From: Patulibacter brassicae | GTDB taxonomy: Bacteria; Actinomycetota; Thermoleophilia; Solirubrobacterales; Solirubrobacteraceae | NCBI RefSeq assembly: GCF_033949425.1 | Contig: NZ_JAXAVX010000001.1 | Coordinates: forward strand, 868,001 to 932,000 | DNA length: 64,000 bases | Direction of reading: 5' to 3' | In this document: positions 1 to 7,932 of the stretch, piece by piece | Position numbering within the stretch: position 1 is the stretch's first letter | Layout of the letters: every line of letters starts with the position of its first letter | The notes under the pieces: generated by a model | Told to the model about the DNA's origin: nothing | Databases searched by the model: none | Seen by the model: the letters and a program-made list of their open reading frames with translations, nothing else | Made by a program: the position numbers and the translations under genes

Positions 1-80
1 TCGGATCCACGCTGATCCCGCAGCGCCGGACCGCCCGCCGGGCGACCGGATCCGCGAGGGCCGCCGGCGGCTGGACCCGC

Positions 81-1535
81 TCAGCCGCCGTGCTGCGCGA
101 GCCAGCGGTCCATCGCGGCGCGGAACGCCTCGTGCGAGCGCCCCAGGGTCACCGCGTGCCCGGTGCGCGGCAGCTCGACGAGCTGCACGTCGGGCGAGCG
201 CGGGTAGGCGGTCGCGGCCTGCAGGCGGTTCGTCGGCGGCGTGAAGAGCGCGTCGTTCGCGCCGGAGATCACGAGCACCGGCGAGGTGATCCCCAGCCGC
301 GTGCCGAGCTGGTCGACCGCGAGCGCCTGGAGGGCGGAGAGCAGGTCGCCGCAGGGATCGCGGTTGTGGCGCTGCAGGGCGATCCGGCGGACGGTCGGGT
401 CGAGGTCGTGGAAGTGCGCGGCGGCGAAGTCCGCGTCCGTCCGGCCGAAGGAGGCGTAGTTCGGGGCCCCGCTGGAGCCGCGCGAGCGCTGCGGGCCGGT
501 GAGGCACTGCGCGCCGGCGTCGGCGAACTGGGCCAGCGCGAGGACCGAGGGCACGTCGGTGTAGCCGATCACGGCGATCGCGTCGGCGCTGCCGAAGGAG
601 TACTGGGCGACCTGGGTGATGAAGCCGCCGAGCGAGTGCCCGGCCAGCAGCACGCGGGAGAACCGCGGCGCCCCGGGCACGCCCGTGACGGTGCCGCGCC
701 GCAGCGCGCCGATCACCTGGTCGACCATGTCGGCCTGCGCCGGGATGCACGTCGCGCTGCCGTCGGGCAGCTCGTCGTGCGCGGGGTTGCCGAGCCGGTC
801 CAGGACGAGCGACGCGTGGCCGGCCCGGGCCTGCTGCCGGCCGTAGTCGTAGCCCGGCACGTCGCCGAAGCGGAAGAACCAGCCGGCGTAGCCGAGCCCG
901 TGGACGTAGACGGTGATCGCCGGCTTCGGCGCGTCGAGCACCGCCCGCGGCGCCACGACGCTGCCGTGGACGCGGTAGCGCCGGCCGTCCGGGGCGCCGA
1001 GGCACGGGATCGCGGTCCGGTTGCGGTTGACGACCTCGAGCGTCACGGGCACGTCGACGATCTCGCCGACGCCCACCCGCACGTGGCTCGGCGCCCCGAG
1101 CGTGCCGTTCGCCAGTCGGGTGCGCACGCGCACGTCGGCGTCGACCGCGGTCGAGAGCCGGGTCTCCAGCGGGCCCCGGCGCGCGCCGAGGCGGACCGTC
1201 CGCTCGCGCCGCCACGTGCCCTCGACGCACCGCTCGACGAGGACGCCGGCCCGCCGTCGCTCCCGGCGCGTGCGCGCCGAGGACGCGGGCGCGACGGCGA
1301 CCCGCAGCGCGTCACCGACCGCGACCCGTCGCGGCGTCACCCGCTCGCCGCAGACCGTCGTCGCGGCCGCCGGCTCGCCCCCGCGCAGCGCGACCGCCGG
1401 AGCCGCGGCGGAGGCGGCCGCCAGCGGACCGGCCGCCCAGCCGACCGCGGCGATCGCCGCGGCCCGCAGGAGGTGGCGTCCGGCGGTCCGCGACGGGCGA
1501 CCCTCCGGTGGGCTCGGGACGGTGGGCCGGCGCAT
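81..1535 (-). CDS. secreted alpha/beta hydrolase (esterase/lipase-like)
   Basis: Protein of 484 residues. The N-terminus is basic and followed by an alanine-rich hydrophobic stretch ending near SAAAPA, which reads as a Sec or Tat signal peptide. An N-terminal beta-rich part of about 150 residues precedes an alpha/beta-hydrolase fold with an oxyanion motif (VYVHGLGYAG), a nucleophile elbow GHSLGG, a late acidic region (ISGAND) and a terminal GHAVTLG histidine. This fits an exported serine esterase or lipase; the substrate is unknown. The ATG at 1535 puts the signal peptide at the start, whereas the open frame further upstream is antisense to the LysR gene. It is divergent from that LysR gene with a dyad between them, so LysR control is likely. 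The family is well supported, the substrate is not. Confidence 0.8.
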   Translation of the reverse strand: MRRPTVPSPPEGRPSRTAGRHLLRAAAIAAVGWAAGPLAAASAAAPAVALRGGEPAAATTVCGERVTPRRVAVGDALRVAVAPASSARTRRERRRAGVLVERCVEGTWRRERTVRLGARRGPLETRLSTAVDADVRVRTRLANGTLGAPSHVRVGVGEIVDVPVTLEVVNRNRTAIPCLGAPDGRRYRVHGSVVAPRAVLDAPKPAITVYVHGLGYAGWFFRFGDVPGYDYGRQQARAGHASLVLDRLGNPAHDELPDGSATCIPAQADMVDQVIGALRRGTVTGVPGAPRFSRVLLAGHSLGGFITQVAQYSFGSADAIAVIGYTDVPSVLALAQFADAGAQCLTGPQRSRGSSGAPNYASFGRTDADFAAAHFHDLDPTVRRIALQRHNRDPCGDLLSALQALAVDQLGTRLGITSPVLVISGANDALFTPPTNRLQAATAYPRSPDVQLVELPRTGHAVTLGRSHEAFRAAMDRWLAQHGG

Positions 1536-1590
1536 GGCACGACCATATGCCCGGCCCTGCGCGGCGGGAAACAGCGATCCGGAGTGGCGC

Positions 1591-1608
1591 CACAACCCCA
1601 TGGTTGTG
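1591..1608. promoter_or_regulatory. inverted repeat between hydrolase and LysR genes (candidate operator)
   Basis: CACAACC-N4-GGTTGTG is a perfect 7-bp dyad in the 97-bp divergent gap. It lies 24 bp before the GTG start of the LysR gene and 55 bp before the hydrolase start, as expected for a self-regulating LysR site. An alternative ATG for the LysR gene at 1600 would fall inside the dyad, which favours the GTG at 1633. Confidence 0.55.
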
Positions 1609-1632
1609 CGCGCCGCGGGTACCGTCCGGCGC

Positions 1633-2583
1633 GTGCCCGTCCCGGACGTCTCGCTCGCCCGCCTGCGCGCCTTCCTCGCCGTCGTGGACCACGCCGGATT
1701 CACCGCCGCGGCCCGGCAGCTGCACCTGAGCCAGCAGGCGGTGAGCGCGGCGGTCACGCGCCTGGAGGCCGAGCTCGGCGTCCTGCTGCTGCAGCGCTCG
1801 CATCGCGGACCGGAGCCGACGCCCGCCGGCGCCGCGTTCGCCGAGCGCGCCCGCGAGCTCGTGGCGCACTGGGAGGGCACGGTCGCCGAGGCCCAGCGCC
1901 TCGACCGCGCCCGCCGGCAGGTGCTGCGCGTCGGCGCGATGGCGGGCGCCGCCCTCGAGCTCACCGAGCCGATCCTCCGGGCGTTCGCCGAGCTCGAGCC
2001 CGAGGCGTCCGTCGAGCTCGAGCCCCATCTCTACGACGACCCCTCGGCGGGCCTGGCGTCCGGGAGCACGGACGTGGCGTTCCTGCGCCCGCCGCTGGGG
2101 GCCGAGCGCCTCGTGCTGACCGAGCTGCTCGTCGAGCCGCGCGTCATCCTCGTCGGCGCGGGCCACCCGCTGGCCGGCCGCGGCCGGATCGCGCTCGACG
2201 AGCTGCGACCGTTCGCCGCCGCCCGTCCGGCGGGACCGGACGAGCGCTGGAACGGCTTCTGGTCCGCGGAGGCCGACCCCGCCGGAGCGCTGCCGGTGAC
2301 GACCCTCGAGGAGGCCTTCGAGCTCGTCGCGGCGGGCCGGGCGTGGGCCGTCGCGCCGATCGGCTGGACCCGGTTCCACGCCCGACCCGGCCTCGCCGTC
2401 CTGACGAGCGACGAGCTGCCGCCGTCGGTGCTCGCGCTGGGCCGGCGCCGGGGCGAGCGCAATCCGCTGGTGCACCGCTTCCTCGCGGCGGCGACCTCGA
2501 TCGCCGCGCGCCACCTCGACCTCGTCCCGGACGCGACCACGCCCGCGGCGGCGCCGCCCGATCCCGCGCCGGCCGCGGGCTGA
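1633..2583 (+). CDS. LysR family transcriptional regulator
   Basis: Protein of 316 residues, the normal LysR length. The N-terminal winged helix shows the family pattern LARLRAFLAVVDHAGFTAAA, then SQQAVSAAVTRLEAELG and LLLQRS. It is followed by a linker helix and a two-lobed substrate-binding domain (AFLRPPLG, HPLAGRGRIAL). It is divergent from the secreted hydrolase, with a dyad in between, and probably controls that gene. GTG at 1633 is chosen; an in-frame ATG at 1600 would add 11 residues but sits inside the dyad. The effector is unknown. Confidence 0.85.
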   Translation: MPVPDVSLARLRAFLAVVDHAGFTAAARQLHLSQQAVSAAVTRLEAELGVLLLQRSHRGPEPTPAGAAFAERARELVAHWEGTVAEAQRLDRARRQVLRVGAMAGAALELTEPILRAFAELEPEASVELEPHLYDDPSAGLASGSTDVAFLRPPLGAERLVLTELLVEPRVILVGAGHPLAGRGRIALDELRPFAAARPAGPDERWNGFWSAEADPAGALPVTTLEEAFELVAAGRAWAVAPIGWTRFHARPGLAVLTSDELPPSVLALGRRRGERNPLVHRFLAAATSIAARHLDLVPDATTPAAAPPDPAPAAG

Positions 2584-2634
2584 GCGCCGGGCGGCGCGAG
2601 CGGGGCCGTCCCGCCGCGCCGCTCGTCGCTCGGG

Positions 2635-3051
2635 CTACCAGCGGGACAGGAGCGCGTCCGTCAGGGCGGCCGGGACGTCCTGGGCCTGGTTGGCGAGGTA
2701 GAAGAGGATCAGCGCGCCGCCGAGCAGGGCGATGTTCTTGTTGAAGTTGATCTGCTCCATCTGGCGGGCCTGCGCGTCGCTCTCCTTCCAGAAGGGGTGC
2801 ATGAAGAACGTGACCGGGATGAGGAAGGCCACGATCAGCAGCGCGCCGAGGTCGAGCCAGATCCCGAAGACGATCGAGACGGCGCCGAGCAGGGCGAGGA
2901 CGCCGGAGGCGACGACGCCGGCCTTCGCGTTCGGTACGCCCTTGGCCTGCGCGTATTGCGCCATGCCGTCGGCCTGGGCGAAGTGCCCGACCGCGGAGAG
3001 CAGGAAGATCGCCGCGAAGAGCACGCGGCCGATGAGGAAGACGATGTCCAT
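2635..3051 (-). CDS. DoxX family membrane protein
   Basis: Small integral membrane protein of 138 residues with four hydrophobic segments (about residues 4-22, 45-62, 67-82 and 105-122). It has the DoxX pattern: an N-terminal GRVLFAAIFLLSAVGHF helix and a PVTFFMHPFW motif after the third helix. DoxX proteins act in quinone-linked redox or oxidative-stress functions, but no reaction can be assigned here. An AGGAG ribosome site lies about 6 bases before the ATG. It is convergent with the LysR gene and follows the SDR gene on the same strand after a hairpin, so it probably has its own promoter. Confidence 0.85.
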   Translation of the reverse strand: MDIVFLIGRVLFAAIFLLSAVGHFAQADGMAQYAQAKGVPNAKAGVVASGVLALLGAVSIVFGIWLDLGALLIVAFLIPVTFFMHPFWKESDAQARQMEQINFNKNIALLGGALILFYLANQAQDVPAALTDALLSRW

Positions 3052-3132
3052 GGTGAGCTCCTGTGAAGAGGGGTGCTTGCACCGGAAACTACCAGAACCG
3101 GACCGAGGTCCGTATGCCGGATCGCCGTCCGG

Positions 3133-3156
3133 CGTGCGACGCGCCGGCGTCGCACG
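3133..3156 (-). terminator. hairpin downstream of the SDR gene
   Basis: A perfect stem GTGCGACGC / GCGTCGCAC with a GCCG loop and an extra closing pair lies 22 bases after the SDR stop. There is no U tract, as is common for GC-rich actinobacterial terminators. It separates SDR transcription from DoxX. Confidence 0.5.
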
Positions 3157-3177
3157 GCCGGGACGGCGAGGATCCCG

Positions 3178-3936
3178 CTAGCGCGGCGCCATCCGCAGGC
3201 TGCCGTCCAGCCGGATGACCTCGCCGTTGAGCATCGGGTTCGTGACGATGTGCTCGACGAGGTCGGCGTACTCCGCGGGCTTGCCGAGGCGCGCCGGGTG
3301 CGGCACGCTCGCGCCGAGCGAGTCCTGCGCCTCCTGCGGCAGGCCCGCGAGCATCGGGGTCTCGAACAGCCCCGGGGCGATCGTCACCACGCGGATGAGC
3401 TGGGCGGCGAGCTCGCGCGCCACCGGCAGCGTCAGCCCGACGACCCCGCCCTTGGAGGCGGAGTAGGCGACCTGCCCGATCTGCCCGTCGTAGGCGGCGA
3501 TCGACGCGGTCTGGATCAGCACGCCGCGCTCGCCGTCCTCCGGCTCCTGGGCGGCGATCGCCTGGGCGGTGAGGCGCATCGCGTTGATCGTGCCGAGGAG
3601 GTTGACCCCGATCACCTGCTCGAACGCGTCGAAGGGCGTCGGGCCCTTGCGCGTGAGGAGCTTCGTCGGGGTGCCCAGTCCGGCGCAGACGACGGACAGC
3701 CGGACGCCGCGGGGCGCCTCGGCGGCCGCGTCGATCGCCCGCTGGATCGACGCCTCGTCCAGGACGTTCGCCGCGACCCCGACGCCGCCGATCTCGCTCG
3801 CCAGCGCCTCGGCGCGCTCCTCGGCCAGGTCGGCGACGACGACGTGCGCGCCCTCCGCGGCCAGGCGGCGAGCCGTGGCCTCGCCGAGTCCGGACGCGCC
3901 GCCGTAGACGACCGCGCCTGCTCCCTCGATCTGCAT
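3178..3936 (-). CDS. SDR family 3-hydroxyacyl-CoA dehydrogenase-like oxidoreductase
   Basis: Protein of 252 residues. Its Rossmann cofactor motif is slightly altered (YGGASGLGEATA instead of TGGxxGxG). It has the N-[VL]-LG helix (GVNLLGTINAM), the catalytic Ser (TASIAAYDG) and the Tyr-Lys pair YSASKGG. The end (APGLFETPMLAGLPQE...HPARLGKPAEYADLV) closely matches the type 2 3-hydroxyacyl-CoA dehydrogenase / HSD17B10 group. The likely reaction is NAD-dependent oxidation of 3-hydroxyacyl-CoA. It lies 112 bases downstream of an acyl-CoA dehydrogenase on the same strand, which fits a short beta-oxidation pair. Confidence 0.85.
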   Translation of the reverse strand: MQIEGAGAVVYGGASGLGEATARRLAAEGAHVVVADLAEERAEALASEIGGVGVAANVLDEASIQRAIDAAAEAPRGVRLSVVCAGLGTPTKLLTRKGPTPFDAFEQVIGVNLLGTINAMRLTAQAIAAQEPEDGERGVLIQTASIAAYDGQIGQVAYSASKGGVVGLTLPVARELAAQLIRVVTIAPGLFETPMLAGLPQEAQDSLGASVPHPARLGKPAEYADLVEHIVTNPMLNGEVIRLDGSLRMAPR

Positions 3937-4048
3937 GCCTCTCCCTTGGTGTGTGGTGGACGCGTCCTGGAACGCGCGTGCTGCGACGCCCCCACGGATG
4001 CGGCGGCGTCCGGCGCCGGCCGGCGCCGTGCTCCGGTCCCGGCCCGCG

Positions 4049-5221
4049 TCAGCGCGCGAGCGCCGGGGCCGCCGCGGCGGCCCGTTCGAGGTGCCGCGCG
4101 ATGACCATCCGCTGGATCTGGTTCGTGCCCTCGAAGATCTGCATGACCTTCACCTCGCGCATGAACCGCTCGACCGGGAAGTCCGTGGTGTAGCCGGCCC
4201 CGCCGAGCACCTGGACGGCGTCGGTCGTGACCCGCATCGCCGCGTCGGTCGCCACGAGCTTCGCGACCGAGGCCTGCCGCGAGAACGGCCGCCCGGCGTC
4301 GCGGCGGCGCGCGGCCTCGAGCATCGCCGCGCGGGCCGGCTCGACCGCGGCGGCCATGTCGGCGAGGAGGAACGCGAGCCCCTGGTGGCCGATGATCGGC
4401 CCGCCGAACGCCTCGCGCTCGCGGGCGTAGTCGACGGCGACGTCGAGCGCGGCCTGCGCGACGCCCAGCGCGCACGCGGCGATCCCGAGCCGCCCCGAGT
4501 CCAGCGCCGAGAGCGCGATCGGCAGGCCCTCCCCCTCCTCGCCGATCAGGCGGTCCTCGCCGACGACGACGCCGTCGAGGTGGACGTCGGTGGTCGGCGA
4601 GCCCATGAGGCCCATCTTCGACTCGGGCTCGCCGAACGACAGCCCCTCGGCGTCGCCGGGGACGAGGAAGCACGAGATGCCGCGCGAGCGATCGTCGGAG
4701 GTCCGGGCGAACACGACGTAGTAGTCGGCCTGGCCGCCGTGGGTGATCCAGGCCTTCGTGCCGGTGATCCGGTAGCCGCCCTCGACCCGCTCGGCGCGGC
4801 AGCGCATCGCGGCCGGGTCCGAGCCGGCGTGGGACTCCGAGAGGCAGTACGCCCCCACGAGGGTGCCGCCGAGCATCTCCGGCAGCCAGCGCGCGCGCTG
4901 CTCGTCGCTGCCGTACCGGGACAGCGGATAGCAGGACATCGCGTGGACGGAGACGCCGACGCCGACGCTCGCGGAGCCGGCGGCGAGCTCCTCGAGCACC
5001 TGGAGGTAGAGCTCGTAGGAGAGCCCGAGCCCGCCCTCGGCCTCCGGGTACGGCAGGCCGAGGAAGCCGAGCTCGCCGAGCTGGGCGAACGCATCGCGCG
5101 GGAAGCGGTGGGCGGCCTCGTCCTCAGCGGCACGTGGCGCGAGGCTCGACCGGGCGACGTCGCGGGCGGCGGCGACGAGCTCCTCGGCCTCGTCGGTGGA
5201 CAGCAGGCGCTCGGCGGGCAT
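4049..5221 (-). CDS. acyl-CoA dehydrogenase
   Basis: FAD flavoprotein of 390 residues, full length. It shows the N-terminal helical domain, the FAD-binding strand motif CLSESHAGSDPAAM, the TGTKAWITHGGQAD motif, a C-terminal helical domain (REAFGGPIIGHQG) and the catalytic Glu region FEGTNQIQRMVIARHL. It catalyses alpha,beta-dehydrogenation of an acyl-CoA and needs ETF as acceptor; chain length cannot be read. It is upstream of the HSD17B10-like SDR. A promoter ending 7 bases before the ATG implies a leaderless mRNA. Confidence 0.9.
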   Translation of the reverse strand: MPAERLLSTDEAEELVAAARDVARSSLAPRAAEDEAAHRFPRDAFAQLGELGFLGLPYPEAEGGLGLSYELYLQVLEELAAGSASVGVGVSVHAMSCYPLSRYGSDEQRARWLPEMLGGTLVGAYCLSESHAGSDPAAMRCRAERVEGGYRITGTKAWITHGGQADYYVVFARTSDDRSRGISCFLVPGDAEGLSFGEPESKMGLMGSPTTDVHLDGVVVGEDRLIGEEGEGLPIALSALDSGRLGIAACALGVAQAALDVAVDYAREREAFGGPIIGHQGLAFLLADMAAAVEPARAAMLEAARRRDAGRPFSRQASVAKLVATDAAMRVTTDAVQVLGGAGYTTDFPVERFMREVKVMQIFEGTNQIQRMVIARHLERAAAAAPALAR

Positions 5222-5228
5222 ACCTCAA

Positions 5229-5258
5229 AGAGTACCGCCGGATCGCCTGCAGTATCAA
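5229..5258 (-). promoter_or_regulatory. candidate sigma-70-type promoter of the acyl-CoA dehydrogenase
   Basis: On the minus strand TTGATA (5258-5253) and TACTCT (5234-5229) are 18 bases apart. The -10 ends 7 bases before the ATG, which predicts a leaderless transcript. The element is AT-rich compared with its surroundings. Confidence 0.45.
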
Positions 5259-5330
5259 CCAGAGGATCGTCGGGATCGCCGCGCCGGTCCGCGAGCGTCG
5301 GCTCCTCATTGTGTGTGTAGTGTCGGCTCC

Positions 5331-6107
5331 GTGCCCGGCCCGCCGTCCCTCGAACCGCTCCGTCGCCGTGCCGGGGCGATCGTCGCGGGCGCCGTCGTGG
5401 TGCTGTTGGCCGTGGGCCTCCTCGTCCTGCGCGACGACGACGAGCAGGCGGTCCGACCGACCGTCTACGCCGCCGCGTCGCTGCGCGAGGCCCTTCCCCG
5501 CGTGCTCGACGCGCGGTTCAGCTTCGCCGGCTCGGACGCGCTGCAACGGCAGATCGAGCGCGGGGCCCCCGCCGACCTCTTCGTCGCCGCGAGCCCGAGG
5601 GCGACCACCGCGCTGTCCCGCGGCGGTCGCTGCGAGCGACCGGTCGCCTTCGCCTCCAACGCGCTCGTCCTGCTGGTCCCGTCGACCGGCGCCCGGGTCC
5701 GCGCGCTCGCGGACCTCCGGCGGCTCCCCGACCTGCGGATCGCGATCGGGGCGCCCGGCGTCCCCGTCGGGGACCACGCGCGCGAGCTCGTGCGGCGCCT
5801 CGGGCTGCGGCAGGCCCTGCGCGCCGCGACCGAGAGCCGCGAGACGAGCGTGGCGGGCGTCGTCGCGCGCGTCGCGCTGGGCAGCGCCGACGCGGGCTTC
5901 GCCTACCGGACCGACGCCCCGATCGCCGGCCCGCGGGTGCGCGCGATCGCGCTGCCGGCGCGTGCCCAGCCGCCGATCCGCTACGAGGCGTGCGTCGTCC
6001 GGCGTCCGGGGGCCGCGACGGCGAGCGCGCGCGAGCTGCTGCGTCGCCTCACCGGACCGCGCGCGCAGGAGCTGCTCCGGCGATCCGGCTTCGGCCCGGC
6101 CCCGTGA
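5331..6107 (+). CDS. modA: molybdate ABC transporter substrate-binding protein
   Basis: Protein of 258 residues. One N-terminal transmembrane segment (about residues 13-32) is followed by the ModA fold: YAAASLREALPRV, FAGSDALQRQIERGAPADLFVAAS, FASNALVLLVP, LRIAIGAPGVPVGDHARE and VALGSADAGFAYRTDA. It should capture molybdate or tungstate outside the membrane. There is no lipobox cysteine after the hydrophobic segment, so the protein looks anchored by an uncleaved helix rather than a lipid. GTG at 5331 is chosen because TAGTGT at 5318-5323 ends 7 bases before it (leaderless), and a GTCGGCTCC direct repeat flanks the promoter. The stop overlaps the ModB start. Confidence 0.85.
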   Translation: MPGPPSLEPLRRRAGAIVAGAVVVLLAVGLLVLRDDDEQAVRPTVYAAASLREALPRVLDARFSFAGSDALQRQIERGAPADLFVAASPRATTALSRGGRCERPVAFASNALVLLVPSTGARVRALADLRRLPDLRIAIGAPGVPVGDHARELVRRLGLRQALRAATESRETSVAGVVARVALGSADAGFAYRTDAPIAGPRVRAIALPARAQPPIRYEACVVRRPGAATASARELLRRLTGPRAQELLRRSGFGPAP

Positions 6108-6895
6108 GGGCGCTCCGCCCGGCGGACGCGCTCGCCGCCGCCGCGGCGGGCCTGCTCCTGGCGTTCCTCGCGCTGCCCGTCGTCGCGCTCGTCGCCGAGG
6201 CCCCGCTCGCCGACGTGCCGTCGCTGCTCGGCGAGCCGGTGGTGCGCGACATGCTCGAGGTCACCGCGCGCACGAACCTCGTCGCCAACGCGGTGATCCT
6301 CCTGCTCGGGACCCCGACGGCGTACCTGCTCGCGCGCCGGCGGTTCCCGGGCCGCCAGGCGCTCGTGACGCTCGTCGAGCTGCCCGTCGTGCTGCCCCCT
6401 GCGGTCGCCGGCATCGGGCTGCTCGCGGCCTTCGGCGCCGGCGGCCTGCTCGGCCCCGGCCTCGCCGACCGCGGCGTCGTGCTGCCGTTCACGGAGTGGG
6501 CGGTCGTGCTCGCGGTCGTCTTCGTCGCCGCCCCGTTCTACGTCCGCCAGGCGATCCCCGCGTTCGAGGGCGTCGCCGCGGAGCAGGGCGACGCCGCGCG
6601 GGACCTCGGCGCCGGCCGGTGGGCGACCTTCCGGCACGTGACCCTGCCGCTGGCCGCCGGGGGCCTCGCCGCCGGCTGGGTGCTCGCGTTCGCCCGCGGC
6701 GTCGGGGAGTTCGGCGCGACGATCATGTTCGCCGGCAGCGTCCGGGGCGAGACGCAGACGCTGACCCTCGGCGTCTACGACCAGCTCGGCGAGCGGTTCG
6801 ACGTCGCGCTGGCGATCGGCGTCCTGCTCGTCCTGCTGAGCGGCACGGTCCTGGCGACCGCGAAGCTCCTCGCGCTGCGGCGGAGGGACCGATGA
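6104..6895 (+). CDS. modB: molybdate ABC transporter permease
   Basis: Inner-membrane permease of 263 residues with about five or six helices. It carries the binding-protein-dependent transport EAA loop (AARDLGAGRWATFRHVTLPLAAGGLAAG). The ModB signature GVGEFGATIMFAGSVRGETQTLTLGVYDQ is near the end. Its GTG start overlaps the ModA stop (GTGA), and its own stop overlaps the ATG of the PadR regulator (ATGA), so the three genes are translationally coupled. The usual third gene, the ModC ATPase, is missing from this position. Confidence 0.9.
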   Translation: MRALRPADALAAAAAGLLLAFLALPVVALVAEAPLADVPSLLGEPVVRDMLEVTARTNLVANAVILLLGTPTAYLLARRRFPGRQALVTLVELPVVLPPAVAGIGLLAAFGAGGLLGPGLADRGVVLPFTEWAVVLAVVFVAAPFYVRQAIPAFEGVAAEQGDAARDLGAGRWATFRHVTLPLAAGGLAAGWVLAFARGVGEFGATIMFAGSVRGETQTLTLGVYDQLGERFDVALAIGVLLVLLSGTVLATAKLLALRRRDR

Positions 6896-7419
6896 GGCGC
6901 AAGACCGACCTGCTCGTGCACGAGTGGCTCGTGCTCGCCCTCGTCGCCGAGGAGCCGCGCCACGGCTACGCGGTCGCGGAGCTCCTGGCGCCCGACGGCG
7001 ACCTCGGCCGGATCTGGCGGGTCGGCGAGCCCCTCTGCTACCGGGCGATCGCGACCCTCGACCGGCTCGACCTCGTCGCCGTCGACGCGGTCCTCACCGG
7101 CGGCGGACCACCGCGCAAGCGCTACGCGGCCACCGCCGCCGGCCGGGAGCGCCTGGACGCGTGGCTCGCGACGCCCGAGCGGCGCCTGCGGGAGCTGCGT
7201 CCCGGCCTGCTGCTGAAGCTGCGCCTGCTCGAGCGCGCGGGCGCGGACCGCCGGCCGCTGCTGGAGGCGCAGCGCGCGCTGCTCACCGACCTGCTCGACG
7301 ACCTCGGCGCGCCGCCCGGCGAGGGCGACGACACCGCCGCGCTGCTGGACGGGTGGCGGCGCGCCGTCGGGCGCGGGGCGCTCGCCTTCGTGCAGGAGCG
7401 GCTGGACGCCGAGGGCTGA
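6892..7419 (+). CDS. PadR family transcriptional regulator
   Basis: Protein of 175 residues. The N-terminal winged helix has the PadR pattern (HEWLVLALVAEEPRHGYAVAELL, then CYRAIATLDRLDLV and GGGPPRKRYAATAAGRERLDAWL), followed by a leucine-rich C-terminal dimerisation region. It is the last gene of the modAB transcription unit, coupled by ATGA overlap, where modC would normally be. It may sense molybdate or control another operon; neither can be read from the sequence. Confidence 0.85.
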   Translation: MRRKTDLLVHEWLVLALVAEEPRHGYAVAELLAPDGDLGRIWRVGEPLCYRAIATLDRLDLVAVDAVLTGGGPPRKRYAATAAGRERLDAWLATPERRLRELRPGLLLKLRLLERAGADRRPLLEAQRALLTDLLDDLGAPPGEGDDTAALLDGWRRAVGRGALAFVQERLDAEG

Positions 7420-7422
7420 CCG

Positions 7423-7442
7423 CGGATCCGGATCCGGATCCG
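7423..7442. repeat. 20-bp palindrome made of GGATCC repeats
   Basis: Three GGATCC units in tandem give a fully self-complementary 20-bp stretch 3 bases after the PadR stop. It could form a hairpin that ends the modAB-padR mRNA, or act as a protein site; no T tract follows. Confidence 0.4.
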
Positions 7443-7457
7443 GCGCGGGGTGCGGTC

Positions 7458-7483
7458 GTTTTCCCCGCGGTGGGCCGGGGTAG
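7458..7483 (+). promoter_or_regulatory. GTTT-N16-GGGTAG stress-sigma-type promoter
   Basis: GTTT (7458-7461) and GGGTAG (7478-7483) are separated by 16 bases, close to the SigB/SigF-type consensus GTTT-N14-16-GGGTAT of actinobacteria and bacilli. It lies 32 bases before the SAP-domain gene. The same element with the same 16-base spacing precedes the CsbD gene at 39213-39238. Confidence 0.55.
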
Positions 7484-7515
7484 CCAGCGGGTGACCCCGA
7501 CCACGGAGGATCACC

Positions 7516-7863
7516 ATGCCGCCGCGCGGTGTGAAGCCGGGCACGAAGCGTGCCCGCCAGTACGAGCACGTCAAGGAGTCCCAGCTCGACGAGGGCAAGA
7601 GCGAGTCGCGCGCCGAGGAGATCGCCGCGCGCGTCGTGAACAAGGAGCGCGCCCGCCACGGCGAGAGCGAGACCGCGTCGCGGACGTCGACGCAGGACAA
7701 GAGCTCGGGCGAGCGCGGCGGCCAGCGGTCGGGGACGAACCGGCCCAAGGGCCGGACGAAGGACCAGCTCTACAACGAGGCCAAGCACCTCGGCGTGGAG
7801 GGCCGGTCCTCGATGACGAAGGACGAGCTGCAGCACGCGATCGCCGGCAAGAAGTCCGGCTAG
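7516..7863 (+). CDS. plasmid-stabilization-type small basic protein with SAP/Rho-N-like tail
   Basis: Highly charged protein of 115 residues. The N-terminal part (GTKRARQYEHVKESQ...AEEIAARVVNKERARHGES) and ASRTSTQDKSSGERGG block match a widespread family usually labelled plasmid stabilization protein. The C-terminal TKDQLYNEAKHLGVEGRSSMTKDEL is a SAP/Rho-N-like helix-extension-helix that may bind nucleic acid. A GGAGG ribosome site lies close to the ATG. The real role is unknown; a stress-type promoter suggests a general stress protein rather than anything plasmid-borne. Confidence 0.75.
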   Translation: MPPRGVKPGTKRARQYEHVKESQLDEGKSESRAEEIAARVVNKERARHGESETASRTSTQDKSSGERGGQRSGTNRPKGRTKDQLYNEAKHLGVEGRSSMTKDELQHAIAGKKSG

Positions 7864-7892
7864 ATCGCCCCGGTCGAGTGCTCCCGACCCCT

Positions 7893-7921
7893 CCGCGCGG
7901 CGGCCGCGTGCCGCCGCGCGG
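7893..7921. terminator. bidirectional hairpin between convergent genes
   Basis: A perfect 12-bp stem (CCGCGCGGCGGC / GCCGCCGCGCGG) with a 5-base loop lies in the 69-bp gap between the tail of the small basic protein gene and the tail of metQ. Confidence 0.6.
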
Positions 7922-7932
7922 GGTCCGGAGCG

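Noticed and set aside
1..80. Left edge of the window.
   Set aside because: GC-rich sequence with two GGATCC sites; no gene end or RNA could be recognised in 80 bases.
1600..1632. ATG at 1600 as start of the LysR gene.
   Set aside because: It lies inside the inverted repeat and adds residues before the normal winged-helix start.
7516..7863. Evidence for a plasmid or mobile element from a plasmid-stabilization label.
   Set aside because: The family is widespread on chromosomes, and no integrase, replication or transposase gene is nearby.
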